64,000 bases of DNA from Chryseobacterium sp. 3008163 (GTDB taxonomy: Bacteria; Bacteroidota; Bacteroidia; Flavobacteriales; Weeksellaceae), in the NCBI RefSeq assembly GCF_003669035.1, contig NZ_CP033070.1:1984001-2048000 (forward strand), read 5' to 3'. The translations under genes were made by a program, and so were the position numbers. The notes beneath the pieces were generated by a model that made no database searches, was not told the DNA's origin, and worked only from the letters and a program-made list of their open reading frames with translations. This document shows positions 9,628 to 16,230 of the stretch, in pieces. The first letter of the stretch is position 1, and each line of letters opens with the position of its first letter.

Positions 9628-11315
9628 TTATTTCATTGAAAAATATTCTGCAATTGGACCCAATGCCAATGCCGGGAAGAATGATAATGCTGCAATAATT
9701 GCAATCACTGCAAAAGTCATCAGTCCGAATGTTGAAGTATCGGTTTTCAGAGTTCCTTCTCCTTCAGGTATGTATTTCTTCTGAGCCAATAATCCTGCAA
9801 TCGCTAAAGGACCAATAATTGGTAAGAAACGACCGACCAACAAGACAATTCCTGTAGAAATATTCCAGAAAGGATTATTATCACCCAACCCTTCAAAACC
9901 GCTTCCGTTGTTGGCTGCTGAAGAAGTATATTCATAAAGCACTTCGCTGAAACCGTGGAATCCAGGATTATTGAGTGTGGAAGTACCGACTGCGGGGAAA
10001 TAAGTAGCTATTGCGGCACCTACCAAAATAAGAAACGGATGAAGCAATGCGATGATCATCGCAATTTTCATTTCACGAGCTTCAATTTTTTTACCCATAA
10101 ATTCCGGAGTACGACCTACCATCAATCCGCTGATGAAAACTGCCAGAATGATATAGATAAAAATATTTAAGATACCTACTCCATCACCTCCATAGAAAGC
10201 ATTGACCATCATTGAAAGCATCTGTGTCATCCCGGAAAGTGGCATCGAGCTGTCGTGCATTGAGTTGACTGAACCCGTAGAAATCACCGTGGTTACAATA
10301 CTCCAAAAACCTGAAGCGGCAGAACCAAAACGGATTTCTTTACCTTCCATTGCGCCCAATGACTGATCAATCCCCATTTGGCTGATGGCGGGATTTCCGT
10401 TCATCTCCATAACAACTGTAGGTACTGCAAGTAATAGAAACCCGATGGTCATGACTCCAAAAATCATGTATCCAAATTTCTTTCTTCTGATGAAATAACC
10501 AAAAGCAAAAACCATTGCCATCGGAATTATTAACTGTGAAACCATTTCTACCATATTGGTAAAATAGTTAGGATTCTCTAACGGATGAGCTGAATTTACT
10601 CCAAAAAATCCACCGCCATTCGTTCCTATATGTTTTATAGGCACAAAAGCAGCAACAGGTCCTGTAGAAACTTCCACATTTTTACCTTCCAGCGTAATCA
10701 TTTTATCTTTTCCTTCAAACGTCATCGGCATGCCCTGAAAAACCAACACCAAACCCATTAAGAATGAAAGAGGTAGCAAAATTCTTGTGATTGATTTTAG
10801 CAAATAATCATAAAAATTACCTAGTTTTTCGGTTGTTTTTTCTCGGAAAGCTTTGAATACAACGATTGCTGCTGCTATCCCTGTTGCAGCGGAAACGAAT
10901 TGAAGAAACATCAGCCACATCTGTCCGAGATAACTTAATCCTGTTTCGCCTGAATAATGCTGTAAATTACAGTTAACTAAAAAGAAATGGTTGTATTAAA
11001 TGCCAGATCCGGCGACATATCCGGATTTCCGTCCGGATTGAGCGGAAGCCAGCTCATATTCATTAAAACCAGCATACTGATGAAAAACCATAAAAAGTTG
11101 ATGGTTAAAAGTGCAATCAGATGTTGTTTCCAGTTCATTTCATGATCAGGATCGATTCCTGATATTTTGTAGAAAAATCTTTCTACGGGTTTGAAAACAG
11201 GATCCAGAAATGTTTTTTCTCCTGTGAATACTTTTGAAATGTACTTTCCAAAAGGTATCGCCAACAGCAATGTTATGACAAACATTGCTACAACGCCTAA
11301 AATTTCAGTGTTCAT
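9628..11315 (-). pseudogene. kdpA: Potassium-transporting ATPase subunit A, frameshifted after residue 112
   Basis: KdpA is the channel-like, K+-selective subunit of KdpFABC. The first frame (start 11315) ends AFNTTISF. One extra A in the run at 10979-10983 turns this into SFLVNCNLQHYSGETGLSYL and joins the 430-residue remainder. The repaired protein has 562 residues, the normal length. Filter-like stretches are present, for example NTTISF(L)VNCNLQHY and IGTNGGGFFGVNSAHP. The simplest explanation is one base lost from a homopolymer in the assembly, because kdpB, kdpC and kdpF are all intact. If the shift were real the Kdp pump would be dead. Confidence 0.95.
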
Positions 11316-11322
11316 AGTTTGT

Positions 11323-11442
11323 TTAATGAATTAGTGCAAATTCTTTTACCGTAATCACTAGATACAAAAAAGCGACGATGAAGCTGATCCAAAAAATCAG
11401 AATTCCCCACTCTTTTATTTGATGTATGATCTTACGGTTCAT
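11323..11442 (-). CDS. 39-residue single-span membrane peptide between kdpF and kdpA
   Basis: The frame starts at ATG 11442 (MNRKIIHQIKEWG) and ends 7 nt before the kdpA start. It has a positively charged N-terminus, one hydrophobic helix (ILIFWISFIVAFLYLVITV) and a short tail. It has no known name to me. Its position inside the kdp operon, its tight spacing to kdpA and its membrane helix suggest an accessory Kdp peptide, but translation is not proven. Confidence 0.6.
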   Translation of the reverse strand: MNRKIIHQIKEWGILIFWISFIVAFLYLVITVKEFALIH

Positions 11443-11459
11443 TTGCTTATTAATTGGTT

Positions 11460-11537
11460 TTAAAATTTTTCCGGCTTTACGAGCACATAGCAGATATAAA
11501 TGAATATGGCTATTGATATAAAAAATAGTAGGGTCAT
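11460..11537 (-). CDS. kdpF: Potassium-transporting ATPase subunit F
   Basis: This 25-residue single helix ends in VLVKPEKF, the hallmark KPEKF tail of KdpF, and sits just upstream of kdpA as KdpF normally does. KdpF is a lipid-like peptide that stabilises the KdpABC complex in the inner membrane. The start ATG at 11537 lies 2 nt after the stop of the preceding small gene, so coupled translation is likely. Confidence 0.9.
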   Translation of the reverse strand: MTLLFFISIAIFIYICYVLVKPEKF

Positions 11538-11539
11538 TT

Positions 11540-11920
11540 TTAGAATTTTAGATCTTGATCTTTTTTTGTTTGTTCGCTGTATACCATTCTAAAATCTTTT
11601 GGAATTTCCTGATACAGGAATCTCCACTGTTGCGGTTTTAGATTTTTACTCAGACTTGCAAATGAGCGTATAAAGAGATTCTCTATAATGTATCTGATGT
11701 AAGAATTTCCGTTTTTGTAAATCCAGTACATTCTTTTGATTGAAATATTGATTTTCTGTACGTTTGATTTTTGCGTATCTATTTTCATATCATCAATCAT
11801 AACCTGTATCACTCCCGGGAAATTGTTTTGCTCAGAAAGTGTAACAATCTCTCTTCGAACTGACGGAAAAAACACTTTCAGATATTCTACAGCGGTGAAT
11901 CTGTTTATTTTGTTTAACAT
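11540..11920 (-). CDS. Small unknown protein of the kdp locus, paralogue of the 12279-12638 product
   Basis: I do not recognise a named function. From the ATG at 11920 (MLNKINRFTAVEYLKVF) the product has 126 residues, is soluble, and is predicted helical and basic. It aligns along most of its length with the other small protein of this locus: IKRMYWIYKNGNSYIRYIIEN here against ITKMNQLYNKGDQALKNAIE there, and ENLFIRSFASL against ENIFIYSLDSL. An upstream start at 11974 is possible but would overlap a 27-residue frame. It lies 2 nt before kdpF. A paralogous pair in one K+ operon suggests a cytoplasmic accessory or regulatory role, which is inference. Confidence 0.75.
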   Translation of the reverse strand: MLNKINRFTAVEYLKVFFPSVRREIVTLSEQNNFPGVIQVMIDDMKIDTQKSNVQKINISIKRMYWIYKNGNSYIRYIIENLFIRSFASLSKNLKPQQWRFLYQEIPKDFRMVYSEQTKKDQDLKF

Positions 11921-11921
11921 T

Positions 11922-12005
11922 TTAGATTTTGTCGAAATATTCAACAAGACGGTAAAACAAAACAAATAACACAACTGCCGTAATTAATAGAATAATTGTT
12001 ATCAT
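11922..12005 (-). CDS. 27-residue single-span membrane peptide in the kdp operon
   Basis: The frame runs from ATG 12005 and encodes MITIILLITAVVLFVLFYRL plus VEYFDKI, a hydrophobic helix with a charged tail, built like KdpF but without the KPEKF ending. It stops 1 nt before the next ATG at 11920. The packing of start and stop codons supports real translation. The function is unknown. Confidence 0.55.
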   Translation of the reverse strand: MITIILLITAVVLFVLFYRLVEYFDKI

Positions 12006-12016
12006 CTTATGTAATT

Positions 12017-12157
12017 TTAATTAACCTGCAGAATCGCAGCTGCTACAAACACACCAAGGATTACAGCAATATTGATCGTAATGACTTCGAGGTTGTGCTT
12101 TTCACGGGTAGACTTCAGAAGTTTCCAGTCTCCGATTTTTCTGATTTTTGATTTCAT
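12017..12157 (-). CDS. 46-residue membrane peptide at the head of the kdp structural operon
   Basis: From ATG 12157 the frame encodes a basic, soluble N-terminal half (KSKIRKIGDWKLLKSTREKH) and a C-terminal helix (VITINIAVILGVFVAAAIL). A 120-bp repeat that recurs before susD at 33.7 kb abuts its start codon. It is followed after 11 nt by the 27-residue peptide. I do not recognise the family. Confidence 0.6.
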   Translation of the reverse strand: MKSKIRKIGDWKLLKSTREKHNLEVITINIAVILGVFVAAAILQVN

Positions 12158-12275
12158 ATGTAGATTTTTATTGTTTTTTAAAGGTCATCCCGAATGGTCG
12201 GGACAGGCTATGCAATCGCTGAATCTTCAATACAATTTTGTATTTCCAAATCATGGTGATTTCATTTCTTTAAAA
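12153..12275 (-). repeat. Copy A of a 120-bp intergenic repeat abutting a start codon
   Basis: Nearly the whole gap upstream of the 46-residue peptide matches the gap upstream of susD (33664-33787), by eye about 80-85 percent. Both copies contain a perfect hairpin TCCCGA-CCAT-TCGGGA, a TTTAAAAAACAATAAA stretch, and end in CTACATATGAAA with ATG as the gene start. It holds no reading frame. Confidence 0.75.
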
Positions 12276-12278
12276 TTT

Positions 12279-12638
12279 TTAAATTCCTGATTTATAAACC
12301 TGACGTAAGTAGTTGTTTTGAAGACTTGGTGACATTTTAGAAAAAATCAAATCTTTGTATGAAGGTTCACAACAAAATGTAAGACTGTCTAAAGAATAAA
12401 TGAAAATGTTTTCGATGGCGTTCTTTAATGCCTGATCCCCTTTGTTGTAAAGCTGATTCATCTTGGTAATCGACTTCATCAGAATTTTCTGATCATGATT
12501 TTTAATCAGTTTTTTAATTTGTTTGGTGAAAATACTGATCACCATAAACGGAGTTTTTGTTTTGTAAGACTCTTTAAATTCTTCCTGAGATTCAGGAATG
12601 ATTTTAACGATTTCTCTTACAGCATCTGTATGATTCAT
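12279..12638 (-). CDS. Small unknown protein of the kdp locus, paralogue of the 11540-11920 product
   Basis: I choose the ATG at 12638 (MNHTDAVREIVKIIPESQEE) over a TTG at 12668 that would add ten residues. The product has 119 residues and is helical, basic and soluble. It shares the pattern Y-N-x-G ... AIENIFIYSLDSL ... SPSLQNNYLRQ with the second small protein of the locus, so the two arose by duplication. It is the first gene after the regulator's terminator and lies upstream of the membrane peptides and kdpFABC. Its function is unknown. Confidence 0.75.
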   Translation of the reverse strand: MNHTDAVREIVKIIPESQEEFKESYKTKTPFMVISIFTKQIKKLIKNHDQKILMKSITKMNQLYNKGDQALKNAIENIFIYSLDSLTFCCEPSYKDLIFSKMSPSLQNNYLRQVYKSGI

Positions 12639-12746
12639 TTTTAGATTGTTTTGAATCTCTAATGCCAAGATTTATTCCCTTGAATAAAAAAATACCCAAC
12701 TCATTATAAAACAAATATTTAAACAAAATTTAAAACATTTCAAAAC

Positions 12747-12774
12747 ACAAAAAACCCTATCAAAATGATAGGGT
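12747..12774 (-). terminator. Intrinsic terminator after the NtrC-type regulator
   Basis: The stem ACCCTATCA / TGATAGGGT has a three-base loop and is followed on the minus strand by a T run (plus-strand A run before 12754). It lies 24 nt after the regulator stop, separating the regulator from the rest of the locus, which therefore needs its own promoter. Confidence 0.85.
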
Positions 12775-12797
12775 CGTTATCAGAATGGAATTATTTT

Positions 12798-14150
12798 TTA
12801 AGAAATTTTGTATTCATCCACTTTTCTGTACAAGGTGGCAATGCCGATCTCGAGTAAACGGGCAGCTTCGGCTTTATTACCTTTGGTATGATTAAGCACT
12901 TTTTGGATCTGCATTTTCTCTGCACTCGCCATAGAAAACGCTGACATCATTTTGGTTTGAGAAGAATCTATCTCGTTATTATAGACCGAAATATCTAAAG
13001 GAAGACTATCTACCTCTAATTCAGATGAATCTGTGAGAATTACACTTCGTTCAATTACATTTCGAAGTTCACGAATATTGCCTTTCCAGGGATGATTTTT
13101 TAAGGCTTTTAAATAATCAGGAGATACCGAATTGATATTTTTACCGGTTTTAAGCGAAAAACTTTTTAGGAAAAACTGAGCCAGCAATTCAATATCAACC
13201 ACTCTTTCTCTTAAGGAAGGAAGCTTAATCTGAAAAATATTAATTCTATAATATAAGTCTTCACGGAAATTCCCTTTCTCGATTTCAGTTTCTAAATCTC
13301 TGTTGGTGGCAGCGATGATTCTCACATCCGTTTTGATAGGTTTATTGTCTCCCACTTTCAGAAATTCGCCTGATTCTAAAACACGCAAAAGTTTTGCCTG
13401 CAAATCCAACGGCATCTCACCGATTTCATCCAAAAAAACAGTTCCCAGATTGGCTTCTTCAAAAATACCTTTGCTGTCTTTCAGAGCCCCGGTAAATGCG
13501 CCGGCTTTATGACCAAACAATTCATTTTCCAACAAATCTTTTCCAAAAGCTGAACAATTGACGGCAATAAAATTATTTTTATTTCTTTTGCTTGCATGGT
13601 GAATTGCCTGGGCAAAAACCTCTTTTCCTGTACCCGTTTCGCCCGTCAAAAGAACGGTAGCATCGGTAGTTGCAACTTTTCTTGCAGAATCTACAACGCT
13701 GGTAATAGCTGATGATTTCCCTATGATGCTGTCAAAGGATTGTTTTCTGTTGAGTTGCTTTTCCAGATGCAGAACGCGTTTGTTTAACGCAACTTTTTCA
13801 GATGCTTTATAAATGAGAGGAAGAATTCTGGTATTGTCGTCACCTTTTGTAATGTAATCAAAAGCCCCGTTTTTAATCGCTAAAACGCCGTCAGGAATGT
13901 TTCCAAAAGCTGTTAAGAGAATAATTTCTACGCTAGGAAATTTATCTTTTATAATTTTAGAGAATTCCACTCCGTTTCCGTCGGGTAGTTTGACATCGCA
14001 GATGACAATATCGATCTCTGAGGTTTCAAGTTTCTTTAAACCACTCTTCAGATTGCTAGATTCGAAAACTTCAAAACCTTCAAGGGCAATGATTCGTGAG
14101 AGAAGCGATCTTATTTTCGCTTCATCATCTATGATTAAAATGCTGTTCAA
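12798..14150 (-). CDS. NtrC-family sigma-54-dependent response regulator of the kdp locus
   Basis: The 450-residue protein has a receiver domain with phospho-acceptor Asp52 (CDVKLPDGNG). An AAA+ sigma-54 activation domain follows, with Walker A GETGTGKE (170-177), GAFTGA loop (217-222) and Walker B VFLDEIGE, and then a Fis-type HTH (KAEAARLLEIGIATLYRKVD). The start codon is TTG at 14150, immediately before the family start SILIIDDE. In enterobacteria KdpE is OmpR-like; here an NtrC-type protein seems to take that role, paired with the kinase at the other end of the locus. Regulation would then be through sigma-54, although I found no convincing -24/-12 element. Confidence 0.93.
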   Translation of the reverse strand: MNSILIIDDEAKIRSLLSRIIALEGFEVFESSNLKSGLKKLETSEIDIVICDVKLPDGNGVEFSKIIKDKFPSVEIILLTAFGNIPDGVLAIKNGAFDYITKGDDNTRILPLIYKASEKVALNKRVLHLEKQLNRKQSFDSIIGKSSAITSVVDSARKVATTDATVLLTGETGTGKEVFAQAIHHASKRNKNNFIAVNCSAFGKDLLENELFGHKAGAFTGALKDSKGIFEEANLGTVFLDEIGEMPLDLQAKLLRVLESGEFLKVGDNKPIKTDVRIIAATNRDLETEIEKGNFREDLYYRINIFQIKLPSLRERVVDIELLAQFFLKSFSLKTGKNINSVSPDYLKALKNHPWKGNIRELRNVIERSVILTDSSELEVDSLPLDISVYNNEIDSSQTKMMSAFSMASAEKMQIQKVLNHTKGNKAEAARLLEIGIATLYRKVDEYKIS

Positions 14151-14355
14151 TGCTGTAAAAATATAATGTTCAAAATTAGAATTAATATTTCATTCGGAAT
14201 CCTTTTGAGAAAAATTATTCATCATCGTAACTGAAATAGGTGTAAAATCTCATCAATTTTGAAATACATTTGAAAAATAATCACTGGTAAGACATTATTT
14301 TGAAGCTGATAATTAGCTTTTTAACAAAAACTTTCATTTAATTAATATCTCTATT

Positions 14356-14383
14356 TTGAAAAAAGAAAAAAATATTACCTTTG
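14356..14383 (+). promoter_or_regulatory. Strong Bacteroidota-type promoter
   Basis: TTG (14356-14358), 17 nt, TACCTTTG (14376-14383). It drives a transcript with a leader of about 145 nt before the ORF at 14534. The preceding stretch 14151-14355 is AT-rich upstream sequence of the regulator in which I see no gene. Confidence 0.65.
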
Positions 14384-14533
14384 CACGAACCTAAAAGGGA
14401 GATTGGGAGTTCTTATAATTTAATTCATGACTACAATGGTTTTTAAAATGATTTCGTCACAGACAAATCTTTAAAGCTTTATATGTCGTAAATCTAGAAT
14501 GTATATAACTCTTAGATTACCAAATTTGATATC
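14384..14533 (+). other. Long untranslated leader, no assigned element
   Basis: About 145 nt lie between the promoter and the ATG at 14534. I see no riboswitch match and no clear terminator hairpin. A 15-codon frame (MTTMVFKMISSQTNL) begins inside it but has no supporting signal. Confidence 0.4.
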
Positions 14534-14848
14534 ATGCCGGATTTAAAGATACAGGAAGCAAAATTGCTTTTTACTAAAATCCACTCGAACCCAAAAAGTT
14601 ACGATTTAAAGATCAATGAAGAAGGGATTACAGGCAGAGATGATAAAATAAGTTTCAGACTCTACAGGAACGGTGAGGGAAGTGCCTTTGAGGTACTGAT
14701 TGACGGGATAACGTTCACCAATACGACTGGGGAATGGAACAATGCTCTGAATATGCTAACAAGCACAATCAGAAAAATAGAAAAAGAACAACAGAATATA
14801 AAACTAGAACAGGCATTAGATAAACTCAAAAAATACCTCTCAGAATAA
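14534..14848 (+). CDS. Conserved-looking protein of unknown function upstream of rpsT
   Basis: I do not recognise this 104-residue protein. It is soluble and mostly acidic/polar. The first 75 residues look like a small beta-rich fold (SYDLKINEEGITGRDDKISF, EVLIDGITFTNTTGEW) and the last 30 like a charged coiled coil (IRKIEKEQQNIKLEQALDKL). It has its own promoter and a long leader, and is followed after 70 nt by rpsT, which also has a promoter. The context gives no functional clue. Confidence 0.75.
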   Translation: MPDLKIQEAKLLFTKIHSNPKSYDLKINEEGITGRDDKISFRLYRNGEGSAFEVLIDGITFTNTTGEWNNALNMLTSTIRKIEKEQQNIKLEQALDKLKKYLSE

Positions 14849-14872
14849 AGTTTAAATTTTTTAAAAATAAAT

Positions 14873-14903
14873 TTGGCTGGTATAAAAAAAGTTTATAAAT
14901 TTG
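14873..14903 (+). promoter_or_regulatory. rpsT promoter
   Basis: TTG (14873-14875), 20 nt, TAAATTTG (14896-14903), with a start codon 18 nt further on. The match to the Bacteroidota consensus is full. Confidence 0.75.
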
Positions 14904-14921
14904 CACTCACATTTGAACGAT

Positions 14922-15176
14922 ATGGCAAATCATAAATCAGCTCTTAAAAGAATAAGACAAAACGAAGTTAGAAAAGTTCGTAACAGATATTACCACAAGA
15001 CTGCTAGAACAGCAATCAAAGGGTTAAGAAATGAAGAGGACAAAACTGCAGCAACAGAACAATTGCCAAAAGTTATCGCTTTATTGGATAAATTAGCTAA
15101 GAAAAATATTATCCACAAGAACAAAGCGGCTAACTTAAAAAGTAAATTGACTAAGCACGTTAACAAGTTAGCGTAA
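14922..15176 (+). CDS. rpsT: 30S ribosomal protein S20
   Basis: S20 binds 16S rRNA in the small subunit. The product has 84 residues starting [20 protein letters not shown], the conserved S20 opening, and is rich in Lys and Arg throughout. I use the ATG at 14922 because the promoter box reaches 14903, which makes an in-frame upstream start at 14901 impossible. Two tRNA-Glu genes follow directly and may be cotranscribed. Confidence 0.97.
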   Translation: MANHKSALKRIRQNEVRKVRNRYYHKTARTAIKGLRNEEDKTAATEQLPKVIALLDKLAKKNIIHKNKAANLKSKLTKHVNKLA

Positions 15177-15184
15177 TTATAGTA

Positions 15185-15256
15185 GGCCCGTTCGTCTATC
15201 GGTTAGGACCTCAGGTTTTCATCCTGGTAAGAGGGGTTCGACTCCCCTACGGGCTA
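15185..15256 (+). tRNA. tRNA-Glu (TTC), tandem copy 1
   Basis: A 72-nt cloverleaf with acceptor arms GGCCCGT/ACGGGCT, anticodon loop TTTTCAT and T arm GAGGGGTTCGACTCCCC. It lies 8 nt after rpsT and is identical to the next copy, but differs from tRNA-Glu at 2.5 kb. Confidence 0.97.
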
Positions 15257-15323
15257 CTAAAAAGAATTGAAACTTTCAAAAATTCAAAATTACTAACCCG
15301 CTATTTATAGTGTGATGGTAGAT

Positions 15324-15395
15324 GGCCCGTTCGTCTATCGGTTAGGACCTCAGGTTTTCATCCTGGTAAGAGGGGTTCGACTCCCCTACGGGCTA
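15324..15395 (+). tRNA. tRNA-Glu (TTC), tandem copy 2
   Basis: Identical over its 72 nt to copy 1, from which it is separated by 67 nt. The spacer has no gene. It is a recent duplication or kept identical by gene conversion. Confidence 0.97.
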
Positions 15396-15396
15396 C

Positions 15397-15430
15397 AAAA
15401 AGAGATTTCAGATTTGAAATCTCTTTTTTT
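15397..15430 (+). terminator. Intrinsic terminator after the tRNA-Glu pair
   Basis: AAAGAGATTTC and GAAATCTCTTT form a perfect stem followed by a T run. It ends the rpsT/tRNA transcript. Confidence 0.92.
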
Positions 15431-15486
15431 TATTTTATATGGTCAAAAATCATATATAAAATTCACCTTATATTCTTTTAAAGTTA

Positions 15487-15516
15487 TACTTTTGAAATTC
15501 ATCAGATGATGTGATG
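15487..15516 (+). promoter_or_regulatory. Promoter box plus operator of the GntR-family gene
   Basis: TACTTTTG (15487-15494) is immediately followed by AAATTCATCAGATGATGTGA plus TG (15495-15516), which lies where transcription should start. The segment recurs with one mismatch before the adjoining MFS gene. It contains CATCA-GA-TGATG, a dyad of the size bound by GntR-family dimers. A -33 TTG is not evident. Confidence 0.75.
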
Positions 15517-15524
15517 TTTTAATC

Positions 15525-16181
15525 ATGCAGATTCAAAGAAAAACTTTAGCGCAGGAAGTAGCAGATAGATTAATCGAAGGAATATCCAGCGATGAATATG
15601 CAATTGGCGAAAAACTACCGATTGAATCTGAGCTGATGAAAATCTACGGCGTTGGCCGCTCCAGCATTCGTGAAGCAATAAAAATTTTATCCATCAAAGG
15701 AATTCTCAATGTACAGCAAGGCGTGGGAACTTTTGTGGTTGCTAAAAACGCTCAAGAATCTTTAGAATCTCAAATGAATAAAGCAGAGATTCAGGATGTA
15801 CAAGAAGTGCGTTCACTGCTCGATTCGAAAATTGCAGCGAAGGCAGCGATGAACCGATCGGAGGAAGATTTAAAAACAATTAAAAAATATTTGGATCTCA
15901 GATCTCAATTTGCAGAAGAAAATCTCGCGACAGAATGTTATCAGGCAGATATCAATTTTCATTTAGCCATTGCAGAAGCTTGCGGAAACAAACTTTTACG
16001 GGAAATTTACAAAGTAGCAACAAAACATATATTGAGTTCTTTTGAAATCAGACATCACAACAATACGGACTCATTTAAAATTTCGCAAAAAATACATAGC
16101 GAACTTTATCAATCTATCGAAAACCGCGATGCTGAAAAAGCGTCCATCATTGCGCAAAAAATAGTTGATCAGATTTACTAA
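15525..16181 (+). CDS. FadR/GntR-family transcriptional regulator
   Basis: The 218-residue protein has an N-terminal winged helix (about 1-75, with IGEKLPIESELMKIYGVGRS and SIREAIKILSIKGIL) and a C-terminal FCD-type ligand domain (about 85-215). The FCD part has the expected metal-binding pattern in DINFHLAIAEACGN and a later His in IRHHNNTD. Such proteins are usually repressors released by small carboxylates or similar metabolites. It is followed after 28 nt by an MFS exporter. Near-identical operator copies precede both genes, so I infer that it represses itself and the exporter. The effector is unknown. Confidence 0.92.
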   Translation: MQIQRKTLAQEVADRLIEGISSDEYAIGEKLPIESELMKIYGVGRSSIREAIKILSIKGILNVQQGVGTFVVAKNAQESLESQMNKAEIQDVQEVRSLLDSKIAAKAAMNRSEEDLKTIKKYLDLRSQFAEENLATECYQADINFHLAIAEACGNKLLREIYKVATKHILSSFEIRHHNNTDSFKISQKIHSELYQSIENRDAEKASIIAQKIVDQIY

Positions 16182-16193
16182 AAAAATTTAATA

Positions 16194-16215
16194 AAATTCA
16201 TCAGATGATATGATG
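16194..16215 (+). promoter_or_regulatory. Second operator copy, before the MFS gene
   Basis: It is the same 22-bp segment as at 15495-15516 with a single G-to-A change. A longer dyad, TTCATCA-N7-TGATGAA, is perfect here. It covers a possible ATG at 16210, which favours the ATG at 16231 as the true start of the MFS protein. Confidence 0.75.
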
Positions 16216-16230
16216 AATAAAAATAATATT

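Noticed and set aside
12620..12668. Possible sigma-54 promoter TTGGCATTAGAGATTC before the small kdp gene
   Set aside because: The -12 GC is TC, and the start would leave only about three nucleotides before the ATG at 12638.
14425..14472. 15-codon frame MTTMVFKMISSQTNL in the leader of the 14534 gene
   Set aside because: No conservation evidence, no start signal, and a frame of this size is expected by chance.
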